Source: Citrobacter sp. 18056
GTDB taxonomy: Bacteria > Pseudomonadota > Gammaproteobacteria > Enterobacterales > Enterobacteriaceae
Length of the DNA stretch: 64,000 nt
Direction of reading: 5' to 3'
Assembly (NCBI GenBank): GCA_902706235.1
Contig: CACSJR010000009.1
Location: forward strand, 124,001-188,000
The position numbers and the translations under genes were made by a program. How positions within the stretch are numbered: position 1 is the first letter of the stretch; every line of letters starts with the position of its first letter. Positions 29,783-39,144 of this stretch are shown here, piece by piece. The notes below the pieces were generated by a model. That model searched no databases and was not told where the DNA came from. It saw only the letters and a program-made list of their open reading frames with translations.

Positions 29783-30589
29783 ATGAAAAGCTTATGGAAA
29801 ATGCTGCCCATCCTGGCGGCTACCAGCCTCCCTGCGCTGGCCGCAGACAGCATGCCGTTACAACCTGCAAAGTACCCTGATTTCGACAGCTACGTGCTGG
29901 CGCTCTCCTGGCAAACCGGCTTTTGCCAGAGCATGCAGGACAATCACCGTAACGAACCGAGCGAATGCCGGACCCAGAAAGAAGTGGCCGATAAAACAAA
30001 TTATCTGACGGTGCACGGCCTTTGGCCGAGCCTGCCTGAATCTATCGCCGCCCGTGGCGTGGACAATCGCCGCTGGATGCGTTTCGGCTGTGCGACGCGC
30101 CCGGTGCCGAACATGCCTGAAGTCCGCGGTAACCGAAAATGCTCGGCGGCAGAAACCGGCCTCTCGCTGGAAATGGCCAACAAGCTGAACAATGTAATGC
30201 CGGGTAGCGGCGGCGGTTCGTGTCTGGAACGCTATGAATACGCCAAGCACGGCGTCTGTTTTGGCTTCGATCCGGATGCCTATTTCGGCACCATGGTGCG
30301 CCTGAACGGGGAGATCAAGCAGGGTGCTTTAGGATCTTTCCTCGCGCAAAACTACGGCAAAACCGTCAGCCGGAATGACTTCAATGCCGCCGTGGCCAAA
30401 AGCTATGGCAAAGAAGGCGTGAAAGCGTTCAAGCTAACCTGCAACGGCAAACCGGCCTACCTGACCGAAATGCAGATTGCTATCAAATCCAGCGCCATCA
30501 ATGCGCCGCTGGCAGCAGGCTCGCTGCTGCCACAGCCGCATCCGGGCAACTGCGGTTCACAGTTCGTAATTGATAAAGCCGGAAACTAA
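29783..30589 (+). CDS. rna: Ribonuclease I (T2 family, periplasmic)
   Basis: 268-residue nonspecific endoribonuclease exported to the periplasm. The signal peptide ends ATSLPALA|ADS. Both catalytic segments of the RNase T2 family are intact: LTVHGLWPS (His) and CLERYEYAKHGVC (Glu, Lys, His). Several cysteines for disulfides are conserved with E. coli RNase I. It follows citT as in E. coli. A GC-rich hairpin (30598–30620) without a T-run follows the stop. Confidence 0.96.
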   Translation: MKSLWKMLPILAATSLPALAADSMPLQPAKYPDFDSYVLALSWQTGFCQSMQDNHRNEPSECRTQKEVADKTNYLTVHGLWPSLPESIAARGVDNRRWMRFGCATRPVPNMPEVRGNRKCSAAETGLSLEMANKLNNVMPGSGGGSCLERYEYAKHGVCFGFDPDAYFGTMVRLNGEIKQGALGSFLAQNYGKTVSRNDFNAAVAKSYGKEGVKAFKLTCNGKPAYLTEMQIAIKSSAINAPLAAGSLLPQPHPGNCGSQFVIDKAGN

Positions 30590-30597
30590 TCTCGACG

Positions 30598-30620
30598 CCG
30601 GGCAATTCGCATTTGCCCGG
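30598..30620 (+). terminator. Hairpin after rna
   Basis: CCGGGCAA (30598–30605) pairs perfectly with TTGCCCGG (30613–30620). The T-tract is weak, so termination here is uncertain. Confidence 0.45.
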
Positions 30621-30830
30621 TTCGCTTCATCACCCGCATTCTCCCCTTCTCCTTTTAACCTTCAGCACGTTAATCCTTCGTCTTATTCCATCGATTTTTC
30701 TTATAAGCGGACACGCATCACACTTCCCTGTTAGCGCATCAAAAATCCTGAAAATGCATTATTTGTCTGGTAACAGAACCCAGAAGTCTCTGAGCATAAT
30801 CAGTTCCGACTTTTACTGATGGAGTTCAGC

Positions 30831-31157
30831 ATGGCGAAGAAACTGATTGCACTTTGTGCCTGTCCGATGGGACTGGCCCATACCTTTATGGCTGCGCAAG
30901 CGCTGGAAGATGCCGCAACCGAAGCCGGTTACGAGGTCAAAATTGAAACCCAGGGGGCCGATGGCATCCAGAACCGGCTGACGGCACAGGATATCGCCAC
31001 CGCCGATATCATCATTCACGCCATCGCCATTACCCCGGAAGACAACGAGCGCTTTGAAACGCGCGACGTCTATGAGATTTCCCTCCAGGACGCCATTAAA
31101 AATGCCGCGGGCACCCTGAAAGAAATCGAAGAGCTGATAGCCGCCGAGCAACAATAA
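30831..31157 (+). CDS. fryB: PTS system fructose-like EIIB component FryB
   Basis: 108-residue soluble EIIB of the fructose PTS class. The phosphocysteine is Cys11 within CACPMGLAHT. The sequence is nearly that of E. coli FryB (YpdH), including VKIETQGADGIQNRLTAQDI. The ATG at 30831 is preferred over one four codons earlier, because it follows GGAG at proper spacing and matches E. coli. It takes phosphate from FryA and passes it to the sugar carried by FryC. First gene of the fryB–fryC–ypdF–ypdE–fryA operon. Confidence 0.92.
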   Translation: MAKKLIALCACPMGLAHTFMAAQALEDAATEAGYEVKIETQGADGIQNRLTAQDIATADIIIHAIAITPEDNERFETRDVYEISLQDAIKNAAGTLKEIEELIAAEQQ

Positions 31158-31181
31158 TCCTCAACAGCAAGGGTGTGTGAA

Positions 31182-32432
31182 ATGGCAATAAAAAAACGCA
31201 GCGCCATTCGTCCTGTCTCGTCTGACGGCGAGACCATTGCACTGGCAACAACGCCCGTAGAATCGGGCTCTTCCTTCTGGAAAGAACTCCCTCAGCACAT
31301 TATGTCGGGCATTTCCCGCATGGTGCCGACGCTTATCATGGGCGGGGTTATTCTCGCCATTTCGCAGCTGATTGCTTACGTCTGGCTGGAAATCCCGCCG
31401 GACACCGGGATTATGGACGCGCTGAATTCCGGCAAATTCACCGGGTTTAATCTGTCGGTGCTGAAGTTCGGTTACCTGACGGAATCGTTCGGCGGGCTGC
31501 TGTTCAGCTTCGCCATCCCGATGTTTTCCGCCTTCGTCGCGAACTCCATCGGCGGCAAGCTGGCGTTTCCGGCGGGCTTTATCGGTGGACTGGTTGCCAC
31601 TCAGCCAACGCTGGTGCTGAATTTCGATCCGGAAAAACTGAGCTGGCTGGCCAGCAAACCGGTGCCATCAACCTTTATCGGCGCACTGATTATCGCCATC
31701 GCCGCCGGGTATCTGGTGAAATGGCTGAACGCCCGCATCGCCGTGCCGCAGTATCTGCTGGCGTTCAAAAGCACCTTCTTAATTCCAATTCTCTCCGCGT
31801 TGTTCGTGATGCTGGCGATGTATTACGTCATCACCCCGATTGGTGGCTGGCTGAACGGCGGTATGCGTACGCTGCTGCTGGCGGCAGGTCAGGCTGGCTC
31901 AATGATGTACGCCATCGGTATGGCGGCGGCCACGGCCATTGACCTCGGCGGCCCGATTAACAAAGCGGCCGGGTTTGTGGCGCTCGGTTTCACCACCGAC
32001 CACGTGCTGCCGATTACCTCCCGTGCGGTGGCGATTGTGATCCCGCCGATTGGTCTGGGCCTTGCCACACTGATTGACCGTCGTCTGACCGGCAAACGCC
32101 TGTTCAGCCCGCAGCTTTATCCGCAGGGTAAAACCGCGATGTTTCTCGCCTTTATGGGCATCAGCGAAGGTGCGATTCCGTTCCTGCTGGAAAACCCAAT
32201 CGCCACCCTGCCCGCGTATATGACAGGGGCCATCGCAGGAGCAATGACCGCCTCAGCGCTCGGCGCGGTGCAATGGTTCCCGGAATCAGCCATCTGGGCC
32301 TGGCCGCTGGTGACCAATCTCGGCGCCTACATGCTGAGTATCGCGGTTGGCGCAGTGATCACCGCCTTGCTGGTGGTGCTTATCCGCAACAGCCTGCACA
32401 AACGTGGCAAGCTGGCCATCGACGCGATGTAA
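31182..32432 (+). CDS. fryC: PTS system fructose-like EIIC permease FryC
   Basis: 416-residue inner-membrane EIIC with about nine to ten hydrophobic segments. Conserved features are [36 protein letters not shown] (substrate region) and [17 protein letters not shown], the EIIC signature loop. Similar to E. coli FryC (YpdG). The ATG at 31182 follows the second GTG-rich stretch after fryB. The transported sugar is unknown in all family members. Confidence 0.92.
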   Translation: MAIKKRSAIRPVSSDGETIALATTPVESGSSFWKELPQHIMSGISRMVPTLIMGGVILAISQLIAYVWLEIPPDTGIMDALNSGKFTGFNLSVLKFGYLTESFGGLLFSFAIPMFSAFVANSIGGKLAFPAGFIGGLVATQPTLVLNFDPEKLSWLASKPVPSTFIGALIIAIAAGYLVKWLNARIAVPQYLLAFKSTFLIPILSALFVMLAMYYVITPIGGWLNGGMRTLLLAAGQAGSMMYAIGMAAATAIDLGGPINKAAGFVALGFTTDHVLPITSRAVAIVIPPIGLGLATLIDRRLTGKRLFSPQLYPQGKTAMFLAFMGISEGAIPFLLENPIATLPAYMTGAIAGAMTASALGAVQWFPESAIWAWPLVTNLGAYMLSIAVGAVITALLVVLIRNSLHKRGKLAIDAM

Positions 32433-32445
32433 GAGGAAAACGGAT

Positions 32446-33531
32446 ATGGCTTTACTGACCGCAATACGTGACTGGATGACGCATCAACGGATAGACGCAG
32501 TGATCCTCTCGTCACGCCAGAACAAGCTCGCGCATCTGGGTTTTTCGAGCAGTTCGGGCTACGTGCTGGTGACCCGGCGACACGCGCACATTCTGGTGGA
32601 TTTTCGCTATTACAGCGATGTCGCCACCCGCACTCACGGCTACCAACTTCATCGGCTGGAAAGCGGTCGCCCGATGAGCGCCATCGTCAACCAGATTGCG
32701 CAAGAAGAAGGGTTACAGCGCATTGGTTTTGAAGGCGAACAGGTCAGCTGGCAAACGGCGAGCGAATGGCATGATTCCCTGCGCCCGACGCTGGTTAGCG
32801 TGTCGCCTGATACGCTGCGGCAGGTGAAAACCGCTGAGGAAATCGCAACGATTCGCGAGGCCTGTCGCATTGCTGACGCCACCGCCAGCCATATCCGTCG
32901 TTTTATCCAGCCCGGTATGCGGGAACGCGAAGTCGCCGCCGAGCTGGAATGGTTTATGAAACAACAAGGGGCAGAGAAACCCTCGTTCGAGACTATCGTT
33001 GCCAGTGGTCCTCGCGGCGCGCTGCCTCACGGCAAAGCGTCCGAGAAAATCATTGTGGCAGGCGAACTGGTGACGCTCGATTTTGGCGCCCAATACCAGG
33101 GGTATTGTTCCGACATGACCCGCACCTTTCTGGTTGCGGGCCGCTATGCCAACGTGGAAACGTCACCACTGTACGCGGTGTACCAGACCGTGCTGGAAGC
33201 GCAGCTGGCAGCCATCGCCGCCGTGCGTCCGGGTGTGGCGTGTCAGTCCGTCGACGGCGCCGCCCGGGAGCACATCACCCGCGCGGGCTACGGGCCGAAA
33301 TTTGGTCACAACACCGGACATGCCATCGGCATCGACGTGCATGAAAACCCACGCTTTTCACCGTCCGACACCACCCTGCTGCGTCCCGGAATGCTGCTGA
33401 CCGTTGAACCCGGTATTTACCTGGAAGACGAAGGCGGCGTGCGCATTGAAGACGTTGTGCTGGTCACCGAGGACGGCGCGGAAGTGTTGTATCACACCCC
33501 AAAAACGCTGCTGATGACAGGAGAAGCGTAA
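32446..33531 (+). CDS. ypdF: M24-family aminopeptidase YpdF
   Basis: 361-residue metallo-aminopeptidase of the X-Pro dipeptidase/methionine aminopeptidase fold. The E. coli protein cleaves Met-Xaa and Xaa-Pro peptides. All five metal ligands can be seen: Asp in VTLDFGAQY, Asp in CSDMTRTF, His in [11 protein letters not shown], Glu in TVEPGIYL and Glu in VRIEDVVL. The ATG at 32446 gives the E. coli length and start ([10 protein letters not shown]). It is 13 bases after fryC and overlaps ypdE by one base. Confidence 0.92.
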   Translation: MALLTAIRDWMTHQRIDAVILSSRQNKLAHLGFSSSSGYVLVTRRHAHILVDFRYYSDVATRTHGYQLHRLESGRPMSAIVNQIAQEEGLQRIGFEGEQVSWQTASEWHDSLRPTLVSVSPDTLRQVKTAEEIATIREACRIADATASHIRRFIQPGMREREVAAELEWFMKQQGAEKPSFETIVASGPRGALPHGKASEKIIVAGELVTLDFGAQYQGYCSDMTRTFLVAGRYANVETSPLYAVYQTVLEAQLAAIAAVRPGVACQSVDGAAREHITRAGYGPKFGHNTGHAIGIDVHENPRFSPSDTTLLRPGMLLTVEPGIYLEDEGGVRIEDVVLVTEDGAEVLYHTPKTLLMTGEA

Positions 33532-34571
33532 TGGATTTCGCGTTACTGAAAGCGCTAAGTGAAGCCGATGCCATCGCCGCTTCCGAGCAGGAAGTCCGAC
33601 AAATTCTACTGCGCGAAGCCGACGCATTGGGCAAAGAGGTGCAGTTTGACGGACTCGGTTCAGTGCTTATACGCCTGAACGAAAGCCACGGCCCGAAAGT
33701 TATGGTCTGCGCGCACATGGATGAAGTGGGCTTTATGGTGCGCAGTATTTCGTCGACCGGCGCTATCGACGTTATCCCAATTGGCAACGTGCGCATGACC
33801 GCGCGCGAACTGCAACCGGTACGGATAACCACCCGCGGCGGCGGTAAAATCAACGGGCTGCTGGACGGCGAGCGTCACGGAAGCGACGTGGCAAAACTGC
33901 GCGTCGATATTGGGGCCTGCAGCGCCGATGAAGTGGCCGAAGCGGGTGTGGAGCCTGGCGATCGCGTCACATTCGCCACACCGTTTAGCGAATTACCGCA
34001 CAACCGGGTGATGGGCAAAGCCTTCGACGATCGCCTCGGCTGCTATCTGTTGGTCACGCTGCTGCGCGAGTTACATTCCACGCCGCTGAATGCTGAAGTG
34101 TGGCTGGTCGCCAGCTCGAGCGAAGAGGTTGGCCTGCGCGGCGGACAAACCGCCACCCACAAACTTCAGCCCGATCTTGCGCTGGTACTCGACACTGCCT
34201 GTTGGGCGAAAAACTTTGATTACGGCAGCGACAATCATCGTCAGATTGGCGAAGGTCCGATGCTGGTGATGTACGATAAAACGCTCATTGCGCCGCCGAA
34301 ACTCACCGCCTGGGTAGAAGACACGGCTGCGCAGCAGGCCATTTCTCTGCAACGGGATATGTTCAGCAACGGCGGTACCGACGGCGGCGCGGTGCATCTT
34401 TGCGGCAACGGCATTCCAACGGTGGTGCTCGGCCCGCCTACCCGCCACGGCCACTGCGCCGCCTCCATTGCCGACGCCGGAGACATTGACCTCACCCATC
34501 AGCTGCTGGTGGCGATGCTTCACGATATCAACGCCAAAACCGTTTCTCGTCTGATGGATTTCAGATGCTGA
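33531..34571 (+). CDS. ypdE: M42-family aminopeptidase YpdE
   Basis: 346-residue broad-specificity metallo-aminopeptidase of the tetrahedral (TET) M42 family. Metal-binding residues lie in [13 protein letters not shown] (His, Asp), [12 protein letters not shown] (Asp), [12 protein letters not shown] (catalytic and ligand Glu), VLDTACW (Asp) and [10 protein letters not shown] (His). Closely similar to E. coli YpdE. Its ATG shares one base with the ypdF stop, so the two peptidases are translationally coupled inside the fry operon. Confidence 0.92.
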   Translation: MDFALLKALSEADAIAASEQEVRQILLREADALGKEVQFDGLGSVLIRLNESHGPKVMVCAHMDEVGFMVRSISSTGAIDVIPIGNVRMTARELQPVRITTRGGGKINGLLDGERHGSDVAKLRVDIGACSADEVAEAGVEPGDRVTFATPFSELPHNRVMGKAFDDRLGCYLLVTLLRELHSTPLNAEVWLVASSSEEVGLRGGQTATHKLQPDLALVLDTACWAKNFDYGSDNHRQIGEGPMLVMYDKTLIAPPKLTAWVEDTAAQQAISLQRDMFSNGGTDGGAVHLCGNGIPTVVLGPPTRHGHCAASIADAGDIDLTHQLLVAMLHDINAKTVSRLMDFRC

Positions 34572-34575
34572 TTTT

Positions 34576-34592
34576 GCGCTTACAGGAACCGC
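34576..34592 (+). repeat. 17-bp direct repeat, copy 1 (before fryA)
   Basis: GCGCTTACAGGAACCGC occurs here, one base before the fryA ATG, and again exactly at 37089–37105 just after fryA. This copy contains the fryA ribosome-binding site (AGGAAC). Confidence 0.8.
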
Positions 34593-34593
34593 T

Positions 34594-37089
34594 ATGCTGA
34601 CTCTCGATTTTCTCTGTCCGTTGCCCAACGGCCTGCATGCCCGCCCGGCCTGGGCGCTGAAGGAACAATGCAGTGCGTGGCAAAGCGATATTCGCTTTAT
34701 CAACCATCGCCTGAGTACCCACGCCGATGGCAAAAGCTCGCTGGCGCTGGTCAGCACCGGCACGTTATTCAACGACAGCTGCTCGCTGGAAATCAGCGGC
34801 AGCGATGAAGAACCAGCCCGCCGCGCGCTGGAAATATATCTTGAGCAGCACTTTATCGACAGCGATAGCGTGCTGCCCGCCGTGGCCTCGCCTACAGCGC
34901 ACCCGCTACCGCGTTCGCTTTCACGCCTGAATCCCCGTTTACTGACCGGCAACGTACTTGCGAGCGGCATCGGATTTGGGGAGATCACCCTCTGGCGCAG
35001 TGACAGTCTCGACGGCTACCGCGCTATTGCGGCAAGCCCGGAAGACATGACCCGACTGGAGCACAGCCTGGCGGAACTCGCCGACAGCCTGAACCAGCAA
35101 TTGCGGGTGCTCGGCGGCGAAAGCAAAACCATACTCAGCGCCCATTTGTCGCTGATTCAGGATGAAGAGTTTGCCAGCAATATCCGCCGTATTATGCGTG
35201 ACAATAAGCAGGGCCTGGCGGCGGCAATTATCGATAACATGGACGCCATCTGCGACAAACTGCTGGCATCGAGCAGCGATTATCTGCGTGAACGCGCCAG
35301 TGACATCCGCGACATCAGCGAGCGCTTGCTGCACATCACCTGGCCGCGGCACCGCAATCAGGACGTACTGCGCCTGACCCAGCCGACCATTCTGGTGGCG
35401 GAAGATTTAACGCCCAGTCAATTTCTTAGCCTCGACCTGACACAGCTCAAAGGCATGGTGCTGGAGAAAACTGGTCGCACTTCGCACACGCTGATCCTCG
35501 CCCGCGCCTCCTCCATCCCGGTACTTAACGGCTTTAGCGTGGCGGAACTCAGCGGCCTGGAACATCGCCAGGCAGTGCTCGACGGACAGTGCGGCGTGCT
35601 GGTTCCGGAACCGGATGACGCGGTAATGGGCTATTACACCCTCGCGCGGGAACTCGACGACAAACGCGTGGCGCGCCAGACCCAGGATGCCGCGTTACCC
35701 GCGCTGTCACGCGATGGGCAGCGCATCGAAGTGGCCGCCAACATTGGCAGCGCGCTGGAAGCGCCGGGCGCATTCAGTAACGGCGCGGAAGGCGTGGGCC
35801 TGTTTCGCAGCGAAATGCTGTACATGGACCGCCAAAACCCGCCGGATGAGCAGGAACAATTTGAGGCCTATCAGCAGGTGCTGCTGGCAGCGGGTGATAA
35901 ACCGGTTATTTTCCGCACCATGGATATCGGCGGCGATAAGCCCCTGAGCTACTTGAATATTCCGCATGAGGAAAATCCGTTCCTCGGCTACCGCGCGGTG
36001 CGGATTTACCCGGAATTTGTCGGACTGATTCGTACCCAGTTGCGGGCTATTCTGCGGGCGGGCGCATACGGAAACGCACAGTTGATGATCCCGATGGTGC
36101 ACAGCCTCGACCAAATTCTGTGGATCAAAAGCCAGCTACAGCAGGTTAAAGCCGACCTTCAGGCCGAAGGTTTACGCTTTGCCGCCAGCCTGCCGCTGGG
36201 GATCATGGTTGAGGTGCCGTCGGTGTGTTACATCATCGACCATTTCTGCGACGAGGTGGATTTCTTCAGCGTCGGCTCCAACGATATGACGCAATATTTA
36301 TACGCCGTGGATCGCAACAACCCCCGGGTTTCGCCGCTGTACAACCCAATAACGCCGTCGTTCCTGCGAATGCTGCGCCAGATTGTCAGCGTCGCCCATC
36401 GACACGGAAAAGGGGTCGGCATTTGCGGCGAACTGGGCGGCGAAAGCCGTTATCTGCCGCTTTTGCTGGGCCTGGAACTGGATGAACTGAGCATGAGCGG
36501 GCCGCGTATCCCGGCGGTGAAAAGTCAGCTGCGTCAGCTCGACAGCACTGCCTGCCGTGAACTGGCTAACAAAGCGTGTGAATGCCGCAGCGCCGATGAC
36601 ATTGAAACGCTGCTGCGCGAATTCACGCCGGAGGAGGACGCGCGTCCGTTGCTGGCGCTGGAGAACATTCTGTTCACCGACCGTCCTTTGCGCAAAGAGC
36701 AGATTATCCAGCTGCTCTGCGGCAATCTGGCGGTCAACGGGCGCACTGAGCATCCGCTGGAGCTGGAAGAGGATATCTGGCAGCGCGAAGAAATCGTCAC
36801 CACTGGCGTTGGGTTTGGTGTGGCGATCCCGCACACCAAATCAGCATGGATCCGCCACTCCAGTATCAGTATCGCGCGGCTGCCGGCGCTGACCGACTGG
36901 CAGTCGGAAATGGGCGACGTCGAACTGGTGATAATGCTGACGCTCGGCGAGCACGAAGGAATTAACCATGTGAAAGTCTTTTCCCAGCTGGCGCGCAAAC
37001 TGGTCAACAAAACCTTCCGTCAGTCGCTGCTGGAAGCCACCGATGCGCAGGCGATCCTGACGCTATTAAGCGAAGAACTGAGCCTGTAG
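34594..37089 (+). CDS. fryA: Multiphosphoryl transfer protein FryA (HPr–EI–EIIA fusion)
   Basis: 831-residue three-domain PTS protein, the same length as E. coli FryA. An HPr domain (1–90, phospho-His15 in NGLHARPA) is followed by enzyme I (about 115–690; phospho-His298 in KTGRTSHTLI; PEP-binding GGDKP and catalytic Cys611 in GICGELGG). A fructose-type EIIA follows (about 700–831; phospho-His747 in VAIPHTKS). It can relay phosphate from PEP to FryB without the general PTS proteins. Last gene of the fry operon; its stop is three bases from the convergent ypdC stop. Confidence 0.94.
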   Translation: MLTLDFLCPLPNGLHARPAWALKEQCSAWQSDIRFINHRLSTHADGKSSLALVSTGTLFNDSCSLEISGSDEEPARRALEIYLEQHFIDSDSVLPAVASPTAHPLPRSLSRLNPRLLTGNVLASGIGFGEITLWRSDSLDGYRAIAASPEDMTRLEHSLAELADSLNQQLRVLGGESKTILSAHLSLIQDEEFASNIRRIMRDNKQGLAAAIIDNMDAICDKLLASSSDYLRERASDIRDISERLLHITWPRHRNQDVLRLTQPTILVAEDLTPSQFLSLDLTQLKGMVLEKTGRTSHTLILARASSIPVLNGFSVAELSGLEHRQAVLDGQCGVLVPEPDDAVMGYYTLARELDDKRVARQTQDAALPALSRDGQRIEVAANIGSALEAPGAFSNGAEGVGLFRSEMLYMDRQNPPDEQEQFEAYQQVLLAAGDKPVIFRTMDIGGDKPLSYLNIPHEENPFLGYRAVRIYPEFVGLIRTQLRAILRAGAYGNAQLMIPMVHSLDQILWIKSQLQQVKADLQAEGLRFAASLPLGIMVEVPSVCYIIDHFCDEVDFFSVGSNDMTQYLYAVDRNNPRVSPLYNPITPSFLRMLRQIVSVAHRHGKGVGICGELGGESRYLPLLLGLELDELSMSGPRIPAVKSQLRQLDSTACRELANKACECRSADDIETLLREFTPEEDARPLLALENILFTDRPLRKEQIIQLLCGNLAVNGRTEHPLELEEDIWQREEIVTTGVGFGVAIPHTKSAWIRHSSISIARLPALTDWQSEMGDVELVIMLTLGEHEGINHVKVFSQLARKLVNKTFRQSLLEATDAQAILTLLSEELSL

Positions 37090-37105
37090 CGCTTACAGGA
37101 ACCGC
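37089..37105 (+). repeat. 17-bp direct repeat, copy 2 (after fryA)
   Basis: Exact second copy of GCGCTTACAGGAACCGC. It begins at the last base of the fryA stop codon and overlaps the last codons and stop of the convergent ypdC gene. Confidence 0.8.
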
Positions 37106-37950
37106 GCGCGGTACTCTCCCGGCGTCAGGCCAAACTGACGCCGGAACAATCGACTGAAATAGTCTCCATCCGGATAACCACAGCGCAGCGCCACATCGCC
37201 AATCGACAACTGGTATTTCTGCAAAATCATCCGCGCTTTCGCCATCCTCACCCAGCGCAGATAATCGACAAAACTCATGGTGCCCTGCTGACTGAACAGT
37301 CGTGACAGGTGGTTTGGCGTGATATTGAAAAACGCCGCCACGTCTTCGCGCGTCAGCGGTCTGGCGTAGTTATCCTGGATCCAGTTACAAATACTTTGAT
37401 AGAGAAACTGCGGGCGTGACGGCACCGCACTCATTTCCGTGGCCGTGCTTTTTCGACACAAATGTAAAAAGCTTAACACCAGCGGCTGGATAATTTGCTG
37501 CTCCAGCGGACAACGACTGAGCAGCGTCAGTGCGGTGAGCATCGCCTCCCCTTCACCGTGCTGCTGATGCGGAAACTCCACCTTACGCAGCGGCGCGGGT
37601 GTACTGCCGTTGCGGGTGTCGTAAAACGCCATCCCGGTCCATGCCGGGGCGAAAACCATACTCAGCACCATCGCCGAACGCGTGAACATCGGCTGATTGG
37701 CGGCGCGCGGCGGAATAAACAACATTTCACCCTGAGCCAGCGTGCACTGGGTTTCATCCAGCGCATTGCCGTATTCACCGCGCAGCACGATTTCAAGGCG
37801 CGGCATGTCCAGACATAACGCCCCTGCGGGAAGTGATCTTGCCGAACTGGCAAACCATACACGGCCCAGACGTTGCGGATTGAGCACCAGCCCACTGAGC
37901 AAATCGGCAAAGAAACGGCGGTCGGCAGGAAGAGGGGTCACCGGCATCAT
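37093..37950 (-). CDS. ypdC: AraC-family transcriptional regulator YpdC
   Basis: 285 residues from the ATG at 37950, the length of E. coli YpdC; a longer frame from 38019 adds 23 residues and is less likely. An N-terminal cupin-like effector domain (TLAQGEMLFIPPRAANQPMF) is followed by two helix-turn-helix motifs of the AraC type (REDVAAFFNITPNHLSRLFSQ and IGDVALRCGYPDGDYFSRLFRRQFG). It converges on fryA, as in E. coli, so it is the likely local regulator of the fry/peptidase operon. The ypdAB two-component genes found beside it in E. coli are absent. Confidence 0.85.
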   Translation of the reverse strand: MMPVTPLPADRRFFADLLSGLVLNPQRLGRVWFASSARSLPAGALCLDMPRLEIVLRGEYGNALDETQCTLAQGEMLFIPPRAANQPMFTRSAMVLSMVFAPAWTGMAFYDTRNGSTPAPLRKVEFPHQQHGEGEAMLTALTLLSRCPLEQQIIQPLVLSFLHLCRKSTATEMSAVPSRPQFLYQSICNWIQDNYARPLTREDVAAFFNITPNHLSRLFSQQGTMSFVDYLRWVRMAKARMILQKYQLSIGDVALRCGYPDGDYFSRLFRRQFGLTPGEYRARFL

Positions 37951-38030
37951 CTGGCCCTGAATAATGGGAAACGATGAGTGTAACCCGATGGGGATAAATG
38001 TGAACGCCCGGCACGTCACGGACTGAGCAA

Positions 38031-38861
38031 TTACGATCTCAGGAATGTCAACAAATCATCGTTAATTTGCTGTTTATGGGTGGTGCAAATGCCATGAGAG
38101 CCGCCTTTGTAGACCTTAAGCTCAGCGTCCGGCAGAATTTCCGCCGCCACTTTACCGCAGGTTTCGAATGGCACAATCTGATCGTCATCACCGTGAATGA
38201 CCAGCGTCGGGATGGCCATGCGTTTTAAATCTTCCCGCAGGTCGGTTTCTGAAAACGCTTTAATGCAGTCATAAAGCCCTTTGATAGAGCCTTGTAACCC
38301 CTGTGCTGCGAAGCTCGCCCGCACCGCTTCCGACACGCTTGCCCCTGAGCGGTTATAGCCATAAAACGCCATCGACAGCTCATGGAAGAATGCGCCGCGA
38401 TCGTTCACCACGCCCTGACGGATACCGTCGAACACCTCAATGGGCACACCGTTGGGGTTAAAATCGGTTTTCACCATAATTGGCGTCACCGCGCTGATCA
38501 GCACCGCTTTTGTCACCCGCTCTGTGCCGTGGCGGCCAATGTAACGCGCCACTTCGCCACCGCCAGTGGAATGCCCGACGTGTACGGCATCCTTCAAATT
38601 AAGATGGGCCGTGAGTTCCGCCAAATCGTCAGCGTACTGATCCATATTATTTCCGTCCCATGACTGCGAGGATCGCCCGTGACCGCGCCTGTCGTGGGCT
38701 ATCACCCGGAAGCCTTTCTCGCCCAAAAACAGCATCTGGTCTTCAAACGCATCCGCCGTCAGAGGCCAGCCGTGGCTGAATACCACGGGCTGCCCGCTCC
38801 CCCAATCTTTGAAATAGAGAGTACTGCCATCTTTTAGGGTCAGTGTGTCGTAACCACTCAT
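38031..38861 (-). CDS. Alpha/beta hydrolase (cofactor-free haloperoxidase/esterase type)
   Basis: 276-residue serine hydrolase from the ATG at 38861, which follows CAGGAGAT; an in-frame extension of 48 residues upstream lacks coding character. The nucleophile is Ser98 in VGHSTGGG. The charge-relay Asp lies in HGDDDQIVP and the His in [25 protein letters not shown] and the overall length place it with non-heme chloroperoxidase/perhydrolase-like esterases. The natural substrate is unknown. It is divergent from a gluconate-type permease, with which no functional link is apparent. Confidence 0.82.
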   Translation of the reverse strand: MSGYDTLTLKDGSTLYFKDWGSGQPVVFSHGWPLTADAFEDQMLFLGEKGFRVIAHDRRGHGRSSQSWDGNNMDQYADDLAELTAHLNLKDAVHVGHSTGGGEVARYIGRHGTERVTKAVLISAVTPIMVKTDFNPNGVPIEVFDGIRQGVVNDRGAFFHELSMAFYGYNRSGASVSEAVRASFAAQGLQGSIKGLYDCIKAFSETDLREDLKRMAIPTLVIHGDDDQIVPFETCGKVAAEILPDAELKVYKGGSHGICTTHKQQINDDLLTFLRS

Positions 38862-39046
38862 GGGATCTCCTGGTTCCTGGTCATGCTGGCGCCGGATGGC
38901 GCAGCGGTGCTTAAGAAGCATATGCCAGATTTGAAATCGATCACGTTTATCGAACAAATATTGTCCAAATCGATAATTGTTTCGGATATTTGAAGTGGCT
39001 CCCAAAGTGTTAATAAATGTGTCAAAGCATATTTACAACACCCGCC

Positions 39047-39076
39047 ATGTTACCAGTATCATGTTACCGGTATCAG
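39047..39076 (+). promoter_or_regulatory. Tandem GntR operators before the gluconate-type permease
   Basis: ATGTTACCAGTATCAT (39047–39062) and ATGTTACCGGTATCAG (39061–39076) each match 14 of 16 positions of the GntR box ATGTTACCGGTAACAT and overlap by two bases. They lie 69–98 bases before the permease ATG. This predicts gluconate-inducible expression. Confidence 0.6.
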
Positions 39077-39144
39077 TGATAAACGCAGGGATTACGCCAG
39101 GCTATCACTATCACTTTGGCTGTCACGTTACAGAGGATATAAAG

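Noticed and set aside
38862-39005. 48-residue N-terminal extension of the alpha/beta hydrolase
   Set aside because: The extension is Arg/His-rich, unlike the family N-terminus, and a good ribosome-binding site precedes the internal ATG at 38861.
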